A stretch of 14,789 nt of DNA, taken from assembly GCA_019420065.1 (NCBI GenBank), contig JAHZHX010000055.1, positions 1 through 14,789 on the forward strand, in the 5' to 3' direction. Below, in pieces: positions 1 through 5,147 of the stretch. The stretch comes from Clostridiales bacterium (GTDB lineage: Bacteria; Bacillota; Clostridia; Christensenellales; Aristaeellaceae). A program made the translations under genes and the position numbers. Each line of letters starts with the position of its first letter. The stretch's first letter is position 1. Below the pieces are notes generated by a model. It was given only the letters and a program-made list of their open reading frames with translations. It did not search any database and was not told the origin of the DNA.

Positions 1-86
1 GAAATACCAATGCGCCGCGCAAGCTCTGATTCGGAAATATTACCACGCTTGACCAATGCAATGCGGATGGGTTCAACCATACCCAT
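1..86 (-). CDS. XRE/Cro-type helix-turn-helix regulator, N-terminal fragment cut by window edge
   Basis: Only the first 28 codons are present. They read MGMVEPIRIALVKRG followed by NISESELARRIGIS, and the second stretch looks like the first two helices of a Cro/C1-type helix-turn-helix. The ATG at 86 is preceded by AGGTGA (minus strand, 92-97) five bases upstream and by a near-consensus promoter (106-134). Its place, divergent from the element's rightward genes across a shared promoter region with repeats, is that of a phage- or ICE-type repressor controlling both itself and the rightward genes. That role is inferred from position; the rest of the protein is not visible. A short antitoxin-like HTH protein is also possible. 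Confidence 0.6.
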   Translation of the reverse strand, partial: MGMVEPIRIALVKRGNISESELARRIGI

Positions 87-105
87 GTTTATCACCTCAT
101 TTGAG

Positions 106-134
106 ATTATACACGAAAAAATTTTCACAGTCAA
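106..134 (-). promoter_or_regulatory. Promoter of the leftward HTH regulator gene
   Basis: On the minus strand TTGACT (129-134) is followed after 17 bases by a perfect TATAAT (106-111), which lies about 20 bases from the ATG at 86. Confidence 0.75.
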
Positions 135-192
135 CAGATAATAAAAATTTTTCACGAAAAAGTTCAAATGTCTATTGACTTTTCAAACGAAA
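112..192. promoter_or_regulatory. Operator-like repeats between divergent promoters
   Basis: Related A/T-rich motifs recur between and inside the two promoters: CACGAAAAAATTTTCAC at 112-128 (spacer of the leftward promoter), the near-palindrome TTTTTCACGAAAAA at 148-161, and TTTTCAAACGAAA at 180-192 (spacer of the rightward promoter). Such spacing suits a repressor that binds several sites and shuts both promoters. That the regulator at 1-86 is the binder is an inference from adjacency. Confidence 0.45.
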
Positions 193-203
193 TAGTGTAA
201 AAT
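175..203 (+). promoter_or_regulatory. Promoter of the rightward element genes
   Basis: TTGACT (175-180) and TAAAAT (198-203) are separated by exactly 17 bases. Transcription would start near 210 and read the gene at 257 and probably those after it, since no strong intrinsic terminator is seen before 2485. Confidence 0.75.
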
Positions 204-256
204 AGTAACTGTAAAGAGGAAGTGACAAACTTCCAAGAATAAAGGAGGCAAACACC

Positions 257-541
257 ATGGCAACCAACGAAATCATTAACAAGCTGAACGAACTGGCAGA
301 ACTCCGCAAGATGGCCGATGACCTCAACGCTGAAATCGAAGCGATTCAAGAGGCGATCAAAACCCACATGACCGAAGCGGATACCGACACCATCACGGCT
401 GGCGCGTTCAAGGTCACATGGAAAGCCGTCACTTCTACCCGCATTGACACTACCGCCCTGCGGAAAGACCTCCCCGAAATCTGGCAGGAGTACGGCAAGA
501 CTACCACCACGCGCCGCTTCTCCGTCGCCCTGGCAAACTAA
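257..541 (+). CDS. Small coiled-coil phage/ICE-type protein of unknown function
   Basis: This 94-residue protein has an N-terminal heptad-like helix (about residues 4-38, rich in Leu, Ile, Glu and Lys) and a C-terminal part with the pattern AGAFKVTWKAVTSTRID, then a conserved-looking TTTTRRFSVA end. That layout recalls short proteins common in Clostridia prophages and conjugative elements, and loosely the coiled-coil-plus-beta design of siphovirus Gp157-like proteins; I recall the pattern but cannot assign a function. The start is secure: AAAGGAGG (241-248) stands eight bases before the ATG. It is the first gene behind the rightward promoter. Two stem-loops follow it immediately. Confidence 0.8.
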   Translation: MATNEIINKLNELAELRKMADDLNAEIEAIQEAIKTHMTEADTDTITAGAFKVTWKAVTSTRIDTTALRKDLPEIWQEYGKTTTTRRFSVALAN

Positions 542-544
542 AAA

Positions 545-570
545 CCGGAGCATCTACCACAACACTCCGG
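545..570 (+). promoter_or_regulatory. Stem-loop 1 with TCTACCACAA loop
   Basis: CCGGAG (545-550) pairs with CTCCGG (565-570) across a 14-base loop that contains TCTACCACAA (553-562). There is no T-run after it, so it is not a standard terminator. The same ten loop bases recur in the next hairpin. Confidence 0.5.
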
Positions 571-603
571 CGAACGCCCCAACGAACACTCGCTAAAGTA
601 TCC

Positions 604-641
604 GGGGAGCAAGGATATTCTACCACAATTCCTTGCTCCCC
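604..641 (+). promoter_or_regulatory. Stem-loop 2 with TCTACCACAA loop, just upstream of the ArdC-like gene
   Basis: GGGGAGCAAGG (604-614) pairs perfectly over 11 bases with CCTTGCTCCCC (631-641). The 16-base loop contains TCTACCACAA (619-628), identical to the loop core of the hairpin at 545-570. The stem ends seven bases before the AAAGGAG ribosome site (648-654) of the next gene. No T-run follows. It may act on mRNA stability or translation, or as a single-stranded DNA structure; neither is shown. Confidence 0.55.
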
Positions 642-662
642 ACAAGCAAAGGAGCAAAGAAA

Positions 663-1492
663 ATGGATATTTACGCAGAAGTTACCTCCCGAATCATGCA
701 GCAGATGGAAAACGGCGTCATTCCGTGGCGCAAACCGTGGATTGCAAGCGGCGCGGCAGTTTCCCACGCCACAGGCAAGGCCTACTCCCTTCTCAATCAG
801 ATGCTATTGGGTCGCCCCGGCGAATACGCCACATATGCGCAGATTCAAAAGGCTGGCGGCTATGTGAAGAAGGGCGAAAAGGCCAGCATGGTTGTCTTCT
901 GGAAGTGGATCGAACAGGAAGACGAAGAAACCGGCGAAAAGAAGGAAATTCCCTTCCTGCGCTATTACAACGTGTTCCACATCGACCAATGCGAAGGCGT
1001 CACCGCAAAGCACACACAGGAAGCCCCTGCGAATCCTGCCACGGCAGACGAAACCGCCGACGAAATTATCACATCTTATTGCAGCCGCGAAGGTGTGAAG
1101 CTGCTTCACGAAAACGGCGACAGGGCTTTCTACCGTCCTCTACCGATTCCATCACCGTTCCCTATATGCGTCAATTTTCCGCGACTGCTGAATATTACAG
1201 CACCCTCTTCCATGAAATGACCCACAGCACAGGGTATTGCTCCCGGCTGAATCGTCTGGACAGGGTTGCGGCGTTCGGTTCGGAGGATTACAGCAAGGAA
1301 GAACTGATTGCAGAGATCGGCGCGGCTGCTCTTGTAAATCACGCAGGGCTTGAAACGCCGGACAGCTTCCGCAATAATGCAGCCTACATCCAGAACTGGC
1401 TGCAAGTGCTGAAAGGTGATAAACGCTTTATCGTCAGTGCAGCCGGAAAAGCTGAAAAGGCTGTGAATCTGATCTTGAGGACGGCGGCTTGA
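663..1492 (+). pseudogene. ArdC-like antirestriction protein, broken by a one-base deletion
   Basis: Two overlapping frames together make one ArdC-family protein of about 277 residues: an N-terminal ssDNA-binding (DUF1738-type) domain and a C-terminal zincin-like metallopeptidase domain. The first frame (663-1220) carries IPWRKPW (residues 20-26) and the RYYNVFHIDQCEG segment. It runs out of homologous sequence near 1137. The match continues in the -1 frame from 1139 (STDSITVPYMRQF), with the zinc motif HEMTH at 1211-1225 and the downstream acid in ELIAEIGAA. One base appears to be missing within CGTCCTCT (1134-1141), with no classic slippery heptamer there. Translated as is, the product loses the whole metallopeptidase domain and gains a 26-residue unrelated tail. 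AAAGGAG (648-654) supports the ATG at 663. ArdC proteins of plasmids protect incoming DNA from restriction; whether the truncated form still binds DNA is unknown. A sequencing error is the main alternative. Confidence 0.8.
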
Positions 1493-1519
1493 CCGCCTCC
1501 CCATATGGAGGGAAATACA

Positions 1520-1762
1520 ATGACGATAGATGCAGATTATTTATGGATTACGGGCGACGCGTTCACAGATATGCGGCTCTTGGTCGAAGGGGCGATAACG
1601 CTCTATGAAGATGATGCAAGCGATATTATGCGGCTGCTGAAAGGCGACGATCACAGTGAAGTGCGCTGCGCTGTCAACACCATCGGTCAAGCCCTGTATC
1701 ATCTGCGGGAACGCATCAAGAAGCTGGAAGAAGCCCATCGCATCGCCGTGGAAAAGGCGTAG
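1520..1762 (+). CDS. Small acidic protein of unknown function
   Basis: I do not recognise this 80-residue protein. It begins MTIDADYLWITGDAFTDM and ends in a charged, probably coiled-coil helix (about residues 53-79, LRERIKKLEEAHRIAVEKA). The ATG at 1520 is chosen because GGAGGG (1507-1512) lies seven bases before it; an in-frame ATG at 1505 has no ribosome site. It starts 27 bases after the ArdC-like stop, so it is probably read on the same transcript. There are no membrane segments or metal motifs. Its place among element genes suggests an accessory role only. Confidence 0.65.
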   Translation: MTIDADYLWITGDAFTDMRLLVEGAITLYEDDASDIMRLLKGDDHSEVRCAVNTIGQALYHLRERIKKLEEAHRIAVEKA

Positions 1763-1808
1763 CAATAACGAACGTATTCACTTACAGATTTTTCACCCGC
1801 AAAACAGG

Positions 1809-1840
1809 CCGGAAAAGGGGCGAAAAGCCCCGGATTCCGG
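1809..1840 (+). promoter_or_regulatory. Strong stem-loop in the leader of the serine recombinase gene
   Basis: GGGGC (1817-1821) pairs with GCCCC (1827-1831) around a GAAAA loop. Below it, after a small internal loop, CCGGAA (1809-1814) pairs with TTCCGG (1835-1840). No T-run follows, so this is more likely an RNA control or stability element than an intrinsic terminator. It lies about 45 bases before the recombinase start, in a 123-base gap that holds no other recognisable gene. Confidence 0.5.
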
Positions 1841-1885
1841 CAAAGAAATGCAAAGGACGTTTTCATTGACAGAGAGGAAAAAACG

Positions 1886-2479
1886 ATGGAAAAAATATAC
1901 GGATTCGCACGATGCAGCCTTGCAGAAGAAAAGGGACAGGATTTGAACAGACAGGTTCGCGAACTGAAAGCCGCAGGAGCCACGGAGATCATCACGGAGC
2001 GCGAACACGGCGACGCAAAGGTGAAGCCCCATCTTGACTTGCTCTTGGAAGCGGCAGAGGAAGGAAGCACCCTCATATGCTGCGAAGTATCGCGACTGTC
2101 CCGCAGCACCCAACAGCTATGTGAAATCGTCAATATCATCAAGGAAAAGCATATGCGGCTTATCATCCTCGGGAGCATCACGGTTGATTGCCGCAGCGGA
2201 CAGATTGACCCCATGAGCCAAGCGTTCATTCAGATGTCGGCGGTATTCGCAGAATTGGAATTGTCGATTCTCCGGGCGCGTGTACGCTCTGGCCTTGCCA
2301 ACGCCGTAGAAAAGGGGCGCAAGCTGGGGAGACCACAAACCACAAAGGATGATATTCCGGCAATTTTCTACAAACATTATCCTTCCTATGTCGCCGGGAA
2401 TATGAACATCAGCGAATTGTCCCGCATATGCAACCTTTCCCGTCCCACGGTTTATAAGTATCTAAAATTGATCGCATAA
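1886..2479 (+). CDS. Serine recombinase (resolvase/invertase family)
   Basis: This 197-residue protein has the resolvase fold: YGFARCS near the N-terminus puts the nucleophile at Ser11 with Arg9 beside it, and EVSRLSRST supplies the two active-site arginines (Arg70, Arg73). The long E helix region (FIQMSAVFAELELSILRARVRSGLA, here in outline only) and the KGRKLGRP linker follow. The C-terminus (about 173-195, ISELSRICNLSRPTVYKYLK) is a helix-turn-helix for site binding. Length fits small resolvases and invertases, not large phage integrases. AGAGAGGA (about 1870-1877) precedes the ATG. It may resolve multimers of the element or invert a segment; no crossover site was recognised. It faces the tyrosine integrase across a shared terminator. 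Confidence 0.9.
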   Translation: MEKIYGFARCSLAEEKGQDLNRQVRELKAAGATEIITEREHGDAKVKPHLDLLLEAAEEGSTLICCEVSRLSRSTQQLCEIVNIIKEKHMRLIILGSITVDCRSGQIDPMSQAFIQMSAVFAELELSILRARVRSGLANAVEKGRKLGRPQTTKDDIPAIFYKHYPSYVAGNMNISELSRICNLSRPTVYKYLKLIA

Positions 2480-2484
2480 AAGCA

Positions 2485-2513
2485 GCCCTCTTTCCGGCAA
2501 GCGGAGAGAGGGC
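2485..2513. terminator. Two-way intrinsic terminator between the two recombinase genes
   Basis: GCCCTCTTTCCG (2485-2496) pairs with CGGAGAGAGGGC (2502-2513) with one G-U pair and a five-base loop. On the plus strand TTTG follows; on the minus strand the stem is followed by TGCTTTTAT. It sits between the stops of two convergent genes (2479 and 2583). Confidence 0.7.
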
Positions 2514-2582
2514 TTTGTCGTGCAATATCGTTTCCGTCCTGCGAAATGCGCCAGCACATCACAGCACAGGCAAGGCCACGCC

Positions 2583-3815
2583 TCACCCCATATTGAACGC
2601 GTCTGCATACTTTTGCGCAGCAATCTTCATCTGCCGCAAATCTGCCTTGACATAGAAATTTAGCGTTGTGGACGCGTCAGCGTGTCCCAATATTTCCTGT
2701 ACACTCTTGATGTCTGCGCCGTTGTCCAACAGCAAGGTCGCGCAAGTGTGCCGCAAATCGTGTGGCGAAATCCCCGGCAGACCAATGGACTTCATGAAGT
2801 GGCTGATTTTTCTTGTGACGGTGTTCGGGTCGCGCGGCGAAAATGCCCCTTCCTTTCCGCAAAAGACAAATGCCGTTTGCATCACGCAATCAGGATTCAG
2901 CTTCCTTTGCTCTTGGAACAGCAGCATAAGAGGTCGCTTCACCCCTTCCATCAGGGGAATGGTTCTGATGCTGCAAGGTGTTTTCGGCTCTGCAACCACC
3001 GTTCCGCTTGCTTTGGTATAGGTCACATTGCGAGAGATAGAAATTGTATTGTTCTCAAAATCGAAATCCTGCCATTGCAAGCCCAGACATTCACCCCGGC
3101 GAATCCCTGCCGTGGAAAGGAGCAGCATCATACAGCGATATTCCAGCTTGCTTCCTGCAACAGCCCTAAAGAATATCTTTGCTTGCTCTTGGGTCAGCGC
3201 ATCCACCGGGCGTTTGACTGTTTTAGGCGCATCCACCTTTTTGATGGGGTTCTTTTCGATAACCTCCATTCGTTCGGCGTAATTGAAGATAATCCGCAGA
3301 ATATCGTAATGGTGCTTGACGCTCTTTTCAGATAGCGTTCTGCCATCCGGGGCGTGGTATTCCTCCCGCAGATATTGCAGATAAGTCAATATATCAATGG
3401 CAGTTATGTCCCTTATAGGCTTGTCCCCAAGGAAAGGCAGAGCCACCCGCATCATAAATCCATACATAGCAATCGTGAATGGTCGCAAGCCGCCGCCGAT
3501 CACCTTAAAGGGCATCCAGACCTTTTCCACAAAATAGCGAAAGGTATCTTCCTCCAGCACAGCTTCCGGCTCTGTTGTCTTTTGGATTGGAATATCAAAT
3601 TCGCCTGTAGGTATTTCCTCGCCGCGAACTTGCTTTTCCCACTTGTAGGCTTCTACTTCTGCCAGTTTTCTTTCCTTGGCATGGGTCAGCCCGGCAGGGG
3701 GCTTCCATGTGTAAAAAGCAAAAATCCGTTTCCCATCGGCATCCTTGCCTGTCATTGTTCGGAATTTGTAGGTGCGTCCTCCGTCTTTTGATACCCGTTC
3801 CTGTATGGTTGCCAT
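2583..3815 (-). CDS. Tyrosine recombinase (site-specific integrase) of the element
   Basis: This 410-residue integrase would catalyse insertion and excision of the element. All catalytic residues are visible: Arg239 in AGIRRGE, Lys278 in EPKTP, His352 and Arg355 in HDLRH, His378 in LGHAD, and the nucleophile Tyr388 in NFYVK. The N-terminal 60 residues (YKFRTMTGKDADGKRIFAFYTW) look like an AP2/arm-type DNA-binding domain, and residues about 90-190 are the SAM-like core-binding domain (DTFRYFVEKVW onward). I chose the ATG at 3815 because family proteins begin at this point and a weak AAAGGCGG lies ten bases upstream; a GTG at 3887 would add 24 unlikely residues encoded by the repeat region. The 3' end of tRNA-Pro lies about 155 bases upstream of this start, pointing to tRNA-targeted integration. 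Confidence 0.93.
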   Translation of the reverse strand: MATIQERVSKDGGRTYKFRTMTGKDADGKRIFAFYTWKPPAGLTHAKERKLAEVEAYKWEKQVRGEEIPTGEFDIPIQKTTEPEAVLEEDTFRYFVEKVWMPFKVIGGGLRPFTIAMYGFMMRVALPFLGDKPIRDITAIDILTYLQYLREEYHAPDGRTLSEKSVKHHYDILRIIFNYAERMEVIEKNPIKKVDAPKTVKRPVDALTQEQAKIFFRAVAGSKLEYRCMMLLLSTAGIRRGECLGLQWQDFDFENNTISISRNVTYTKASGTVVAEPKTPCSIRTIPLMEGVKRPLMLLFQEQRKLNPDCVMQTAFVFCGKEGAFSPRDPNTVTRKISHFMKSIGLPGISPHDLRHTCATLLLDNGADIKSVQEILGHADASTTLNFYVKADLRQMKIAAQKYADAFNMG

Positions 3816-3856
3816 TGCCCAAAAACCGCCTTTCTGCAAGGCTTTTTGAGGTGCTT

Positions 3857-3911
3857 GGTACCACGGTTTTTGAAAAAAAGGTACCACGAAGTACAGTATT
3901 GCTAAACTTCG
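3857..3911. repeat. Direct and inverted repeats upstream of the integrase gene
   Basis: GGTACCACG occurs twice in direct orientation (3857-3865 and 3880-3888), 23 bases apart and so on roughly the same face of the helix. Overlapping the second copy, CGAAGT (3887-3892) and ACTTCG (3906-3911) form an inverted repeat. Positions like this are typical of integrase arm sites or excisionase sites. A weak leftward promoter (TTGAAT, 17 bases, AATACT) can be read over the same stretch, so autoregulation is another possibility. Confidence 0.45.
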
Positions 3912-3930
3912 CGTTTAATTCAAAATACAA

Positions 3931-3965
3931 AAAATCCTTGAAACCTCAATGATTTCAAGGATTTT
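3931..3965 (-). terminator. Intrinsic terminator of the tRNA-Pro gene
   Basis: AAAATCCTTGAAA (3931-3943) and TTTCAAGGATTTT (3953-3965) form a perfect 13-base stem with a nine-base loop. On the minus strand it follows the tRNA by five bases and runs into GGATTTTTTG. It lies between the tRNA and the integrase and could also be part of the attachment region. Confidence 0.75.
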
Positions 3966-3969
3966 CGTT

Positions 3970-4046
3970 TGGTCTGGGTGGAGAGATTTGAACTCTCGAC
4001 CTCTTGAACCCCATTCAAGCACGCTACCAAGCTGCGCTACACCCAG
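3970..4046 (-). tRNA. tRNA-Pro, anticodon GGG, CCA encoded
   Basis: The 77-base minus-strand sequence folds into a full cloverleaf. The acceptor stem is CTGGGTG/CACCCAG with the C1-G72 pair usual for bacterial tRNA-Pro, then A73 and an encoded CCA. The D stem is GCGC/GCGT with one wobble pair. The anticodon stem is CTTGA/TCAAG with loop ATGGGGT, giving anticodon GGG. The T stem is GAGAG/CTCTC with loop TTCAAAT. It decodes CCC. It looks intact, as expected when an integrating element restores the 3' end of its target tRNA. Confidence 0.95.
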
Positions 4047-4079
4047 ACATTCACGCGCCATCTCTCAGACGCGAGAATA

Positions 4080-4108
4080 ATTATAGCAGATGATTCAATT
4101 TACGTCAA
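4080..4108 (-). promoter_or_regulatory. Promoter of tRNA-Pro
   Basis: On the minus strand TTGACG (4103-4108), a 17-base spacer and TATAAT (4080-4085) stand about 34 bases upstream of the mature tRNA 5' end. Confidence 0.8.
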
Positions 4109-4145
4109 GTGTTTTTTCAAATATTTTGCAAATTTTATCCGTTCG

Positions 4146-4169
4146 GGAAAGGCTTTTTCAGCCGTTTCC
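4146..4169 (-). terminator. Weak hairpin over the psuG stop codon, possible operon terminator
   Basis: On the minus strand GGAAAC-GGCT and AGCC-TTTCC form about nine pairs with one bulged C and a GAAAA loop. The stem includes the psuG TGA. No good T-run follows, though A/T-rich DNA (GGATAAAATTTTG-like) does. It is the only terminator candidate before the tRNA promoter. Confidence 0.3.
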
Positions 4170-5075
4170 ATGCATGGCTGCGGCAATTTGCGAAGCCAGC
4201 GCTACGTTGTTCAGCACCAGCTTGATATTGCTCTTCAGGCTTTCGCCGCCTGTCAGCTCGCACACGCGGGCCAGCAGAAACGGCGTTGTCGCCTTGCCCT
4301 TGATCCCCTGTTCCCGCGCTTCCAGCAGCGCTTGCTCAATCGCCGCGTCAATCACAGCCTTGGGCATCGCGTATTCATGCGGGATCGGGTTAGTAATCAG
4401 CATGCCGCCCGGATAGCCCATTTCGCGCTGTGCCAGAATGGCGCCCGCAATTTCCTCCGGCGTATCCATGCGGTAATCCACCTCAAAATCGCTTTCATAG
4501 GTATAGAACGCAGGCAGCGTTTTGGTTTTATAACCAATCACCGGCACCCCCTTGGTTTCCAGGTATTCCAGCGTCAGACCCAGATCCAGAATGCTCTTGG
4601 CCCCGGCGCATACCACCGCCACCGGCGTTTCGGCCAGCTCCTCCAGATCGGCAGAAATATCCATCGTTGTTTCCGCGCCGCGATGCACGCCGCCCACACC
4701 ACCGGTAGCAAACACGCGAATACCCGCCATTGCCGCTACGATCATGGTCGCGGCCACGGTCGTGGCTCCATCCGCGCCGCGCGCGCACAGAACAGGCAAA
4801 TCGCGGCGGCTGGCTTTGGCCACCTTCGTCCCCGCCTTGGCAAGATATTCCAGCTCTTCATCCGTCAGGCCAGCGCAAAGCTTTCCCTGGATCACGGCCA
4901 CCGTTGCCGGTTCCACGCCATATTTGCGCGCTTCCGCCTCGCACATGCGCGCCGTTTCCAGATTCTGCGGATAGGGCATGCCATGGCTGATAATCGTGCT
5001 TTCCAGCGCAATGACCGGCCGCCCCTCATCCAACGCCTTCTGAACCGCCGGAGAAATCTTGAGATACCGCTTCAT
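4158..5075 (-). CDS. psuG: Pseudouridine-5'-phosphate glycosidase
   Basis: This 305-residue enzyme splits pseudouridine 5'-phosphate into uracil and ribose 5-phosphate, a step in salvage of modified nucleosides from RNA turnover. The family signature ALESTIISHGMPYP places the catalytic acid at Glu25. Lys87 (AKASRRDLP) and Lys160 (AGAKSILDLG) line up with Lys93 and Lys166 of the E. coli enzyme, and Asp143 with its metal ligand, all shifted by six. FATGGVGGVHRGAE and LITNPIP are further family blocks. CTCCTCCC (5082-5089, read as GGGAGGAG) sets the start. It is the last gene of the ruv-queA transcript, 72 bases after queA. The kinase PsuK, which makes its substrate, is not in the window. Confidence 0.95.
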   Translation of the reverse strand: MKRYLKISPAVQKALDEGRPVIALESTIISHGMPYPQNLETARMCEAEARKYGVEPATVAVIQGKLCAGLTDEELEYLAKAGTKVAKASRRDLPVLCARGADGATTVAATMIVAAMAGIRVFATGGVGGVHRGAETTMDISADLEELAETPVAVVCAGAKSILDLGLTLEYLETKGVPVIGYKTKTLPAFYTYESDFEVDYRMDTPEEIAGAILAQREMGYPGGMLITNPIPHEYAMPKAVIDAAIEQALLEAREQGIKGKATTPFLLARVCELTGGESLKSNIKLVLNNVALASQIAAAMHGNG

Positions 5076-5147
5076 GCTAAGCTCCTCCCGTTAATCAATA
5101 ACTTGTGATAAAAACACTTCCGCCCTCTCCCAGTACCGGGCGCAGGC

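Larger units (their letters stand above)
1..3970. mobile_element. Right part of an integrative element inserted next to tRNA-Pro (left end outside window)
   Basis: The block holds a repressor start, a phage/ICE-type small protein, an ArdC-like antirestriction gene, a serine recombinase and a tyrosine integrase. The integrase sits against the 3' end of a tRNA gene, the standard position in elements that insert into tRNA genes. Everything right of the tRNA is ordinary core genes with visibly higher G+C. The exact junction is not proven: it should lie between the integrase start (about 3815-3888) and the tRNA 3' end (3970). No second copy of the tRNA end is visible in the window, so the other attachment site must lie to the left of position 1. 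Phage, conjugative element and island cannot be told apart here; ArdC favours a conjugative or plasmid-like origin. Confidence 0.65.

Noticed and set aside
1134..1141. Programmed -1 frameshift in the ArdC-like gene
   Set aside because: The shift direction is right, but there is no slippery heptamer and no clear stimulatory structure just downstream; a simple deletion or sequencing error is more likely.
1656..1946. Open frame of 96 codons bridging the small protein and the recombinase
   Set aside because: It overlaps both genes in another frame, has no ribosome site and gives a basic low-complexity product.
3816..3887. N-terminal extension of the integrase from GTG at 3887
   Set aside because: The extra 24 residues are encoded by the repeat region, resemble no integrase N-terminus, and the ATG at 3815 matches the family start.
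4170..5108. Open frame of 312 codons opposite psuG
   Set aside because: Low-complexity His/Arg-rich translation, fully covered by psuG, with no ribosome site.
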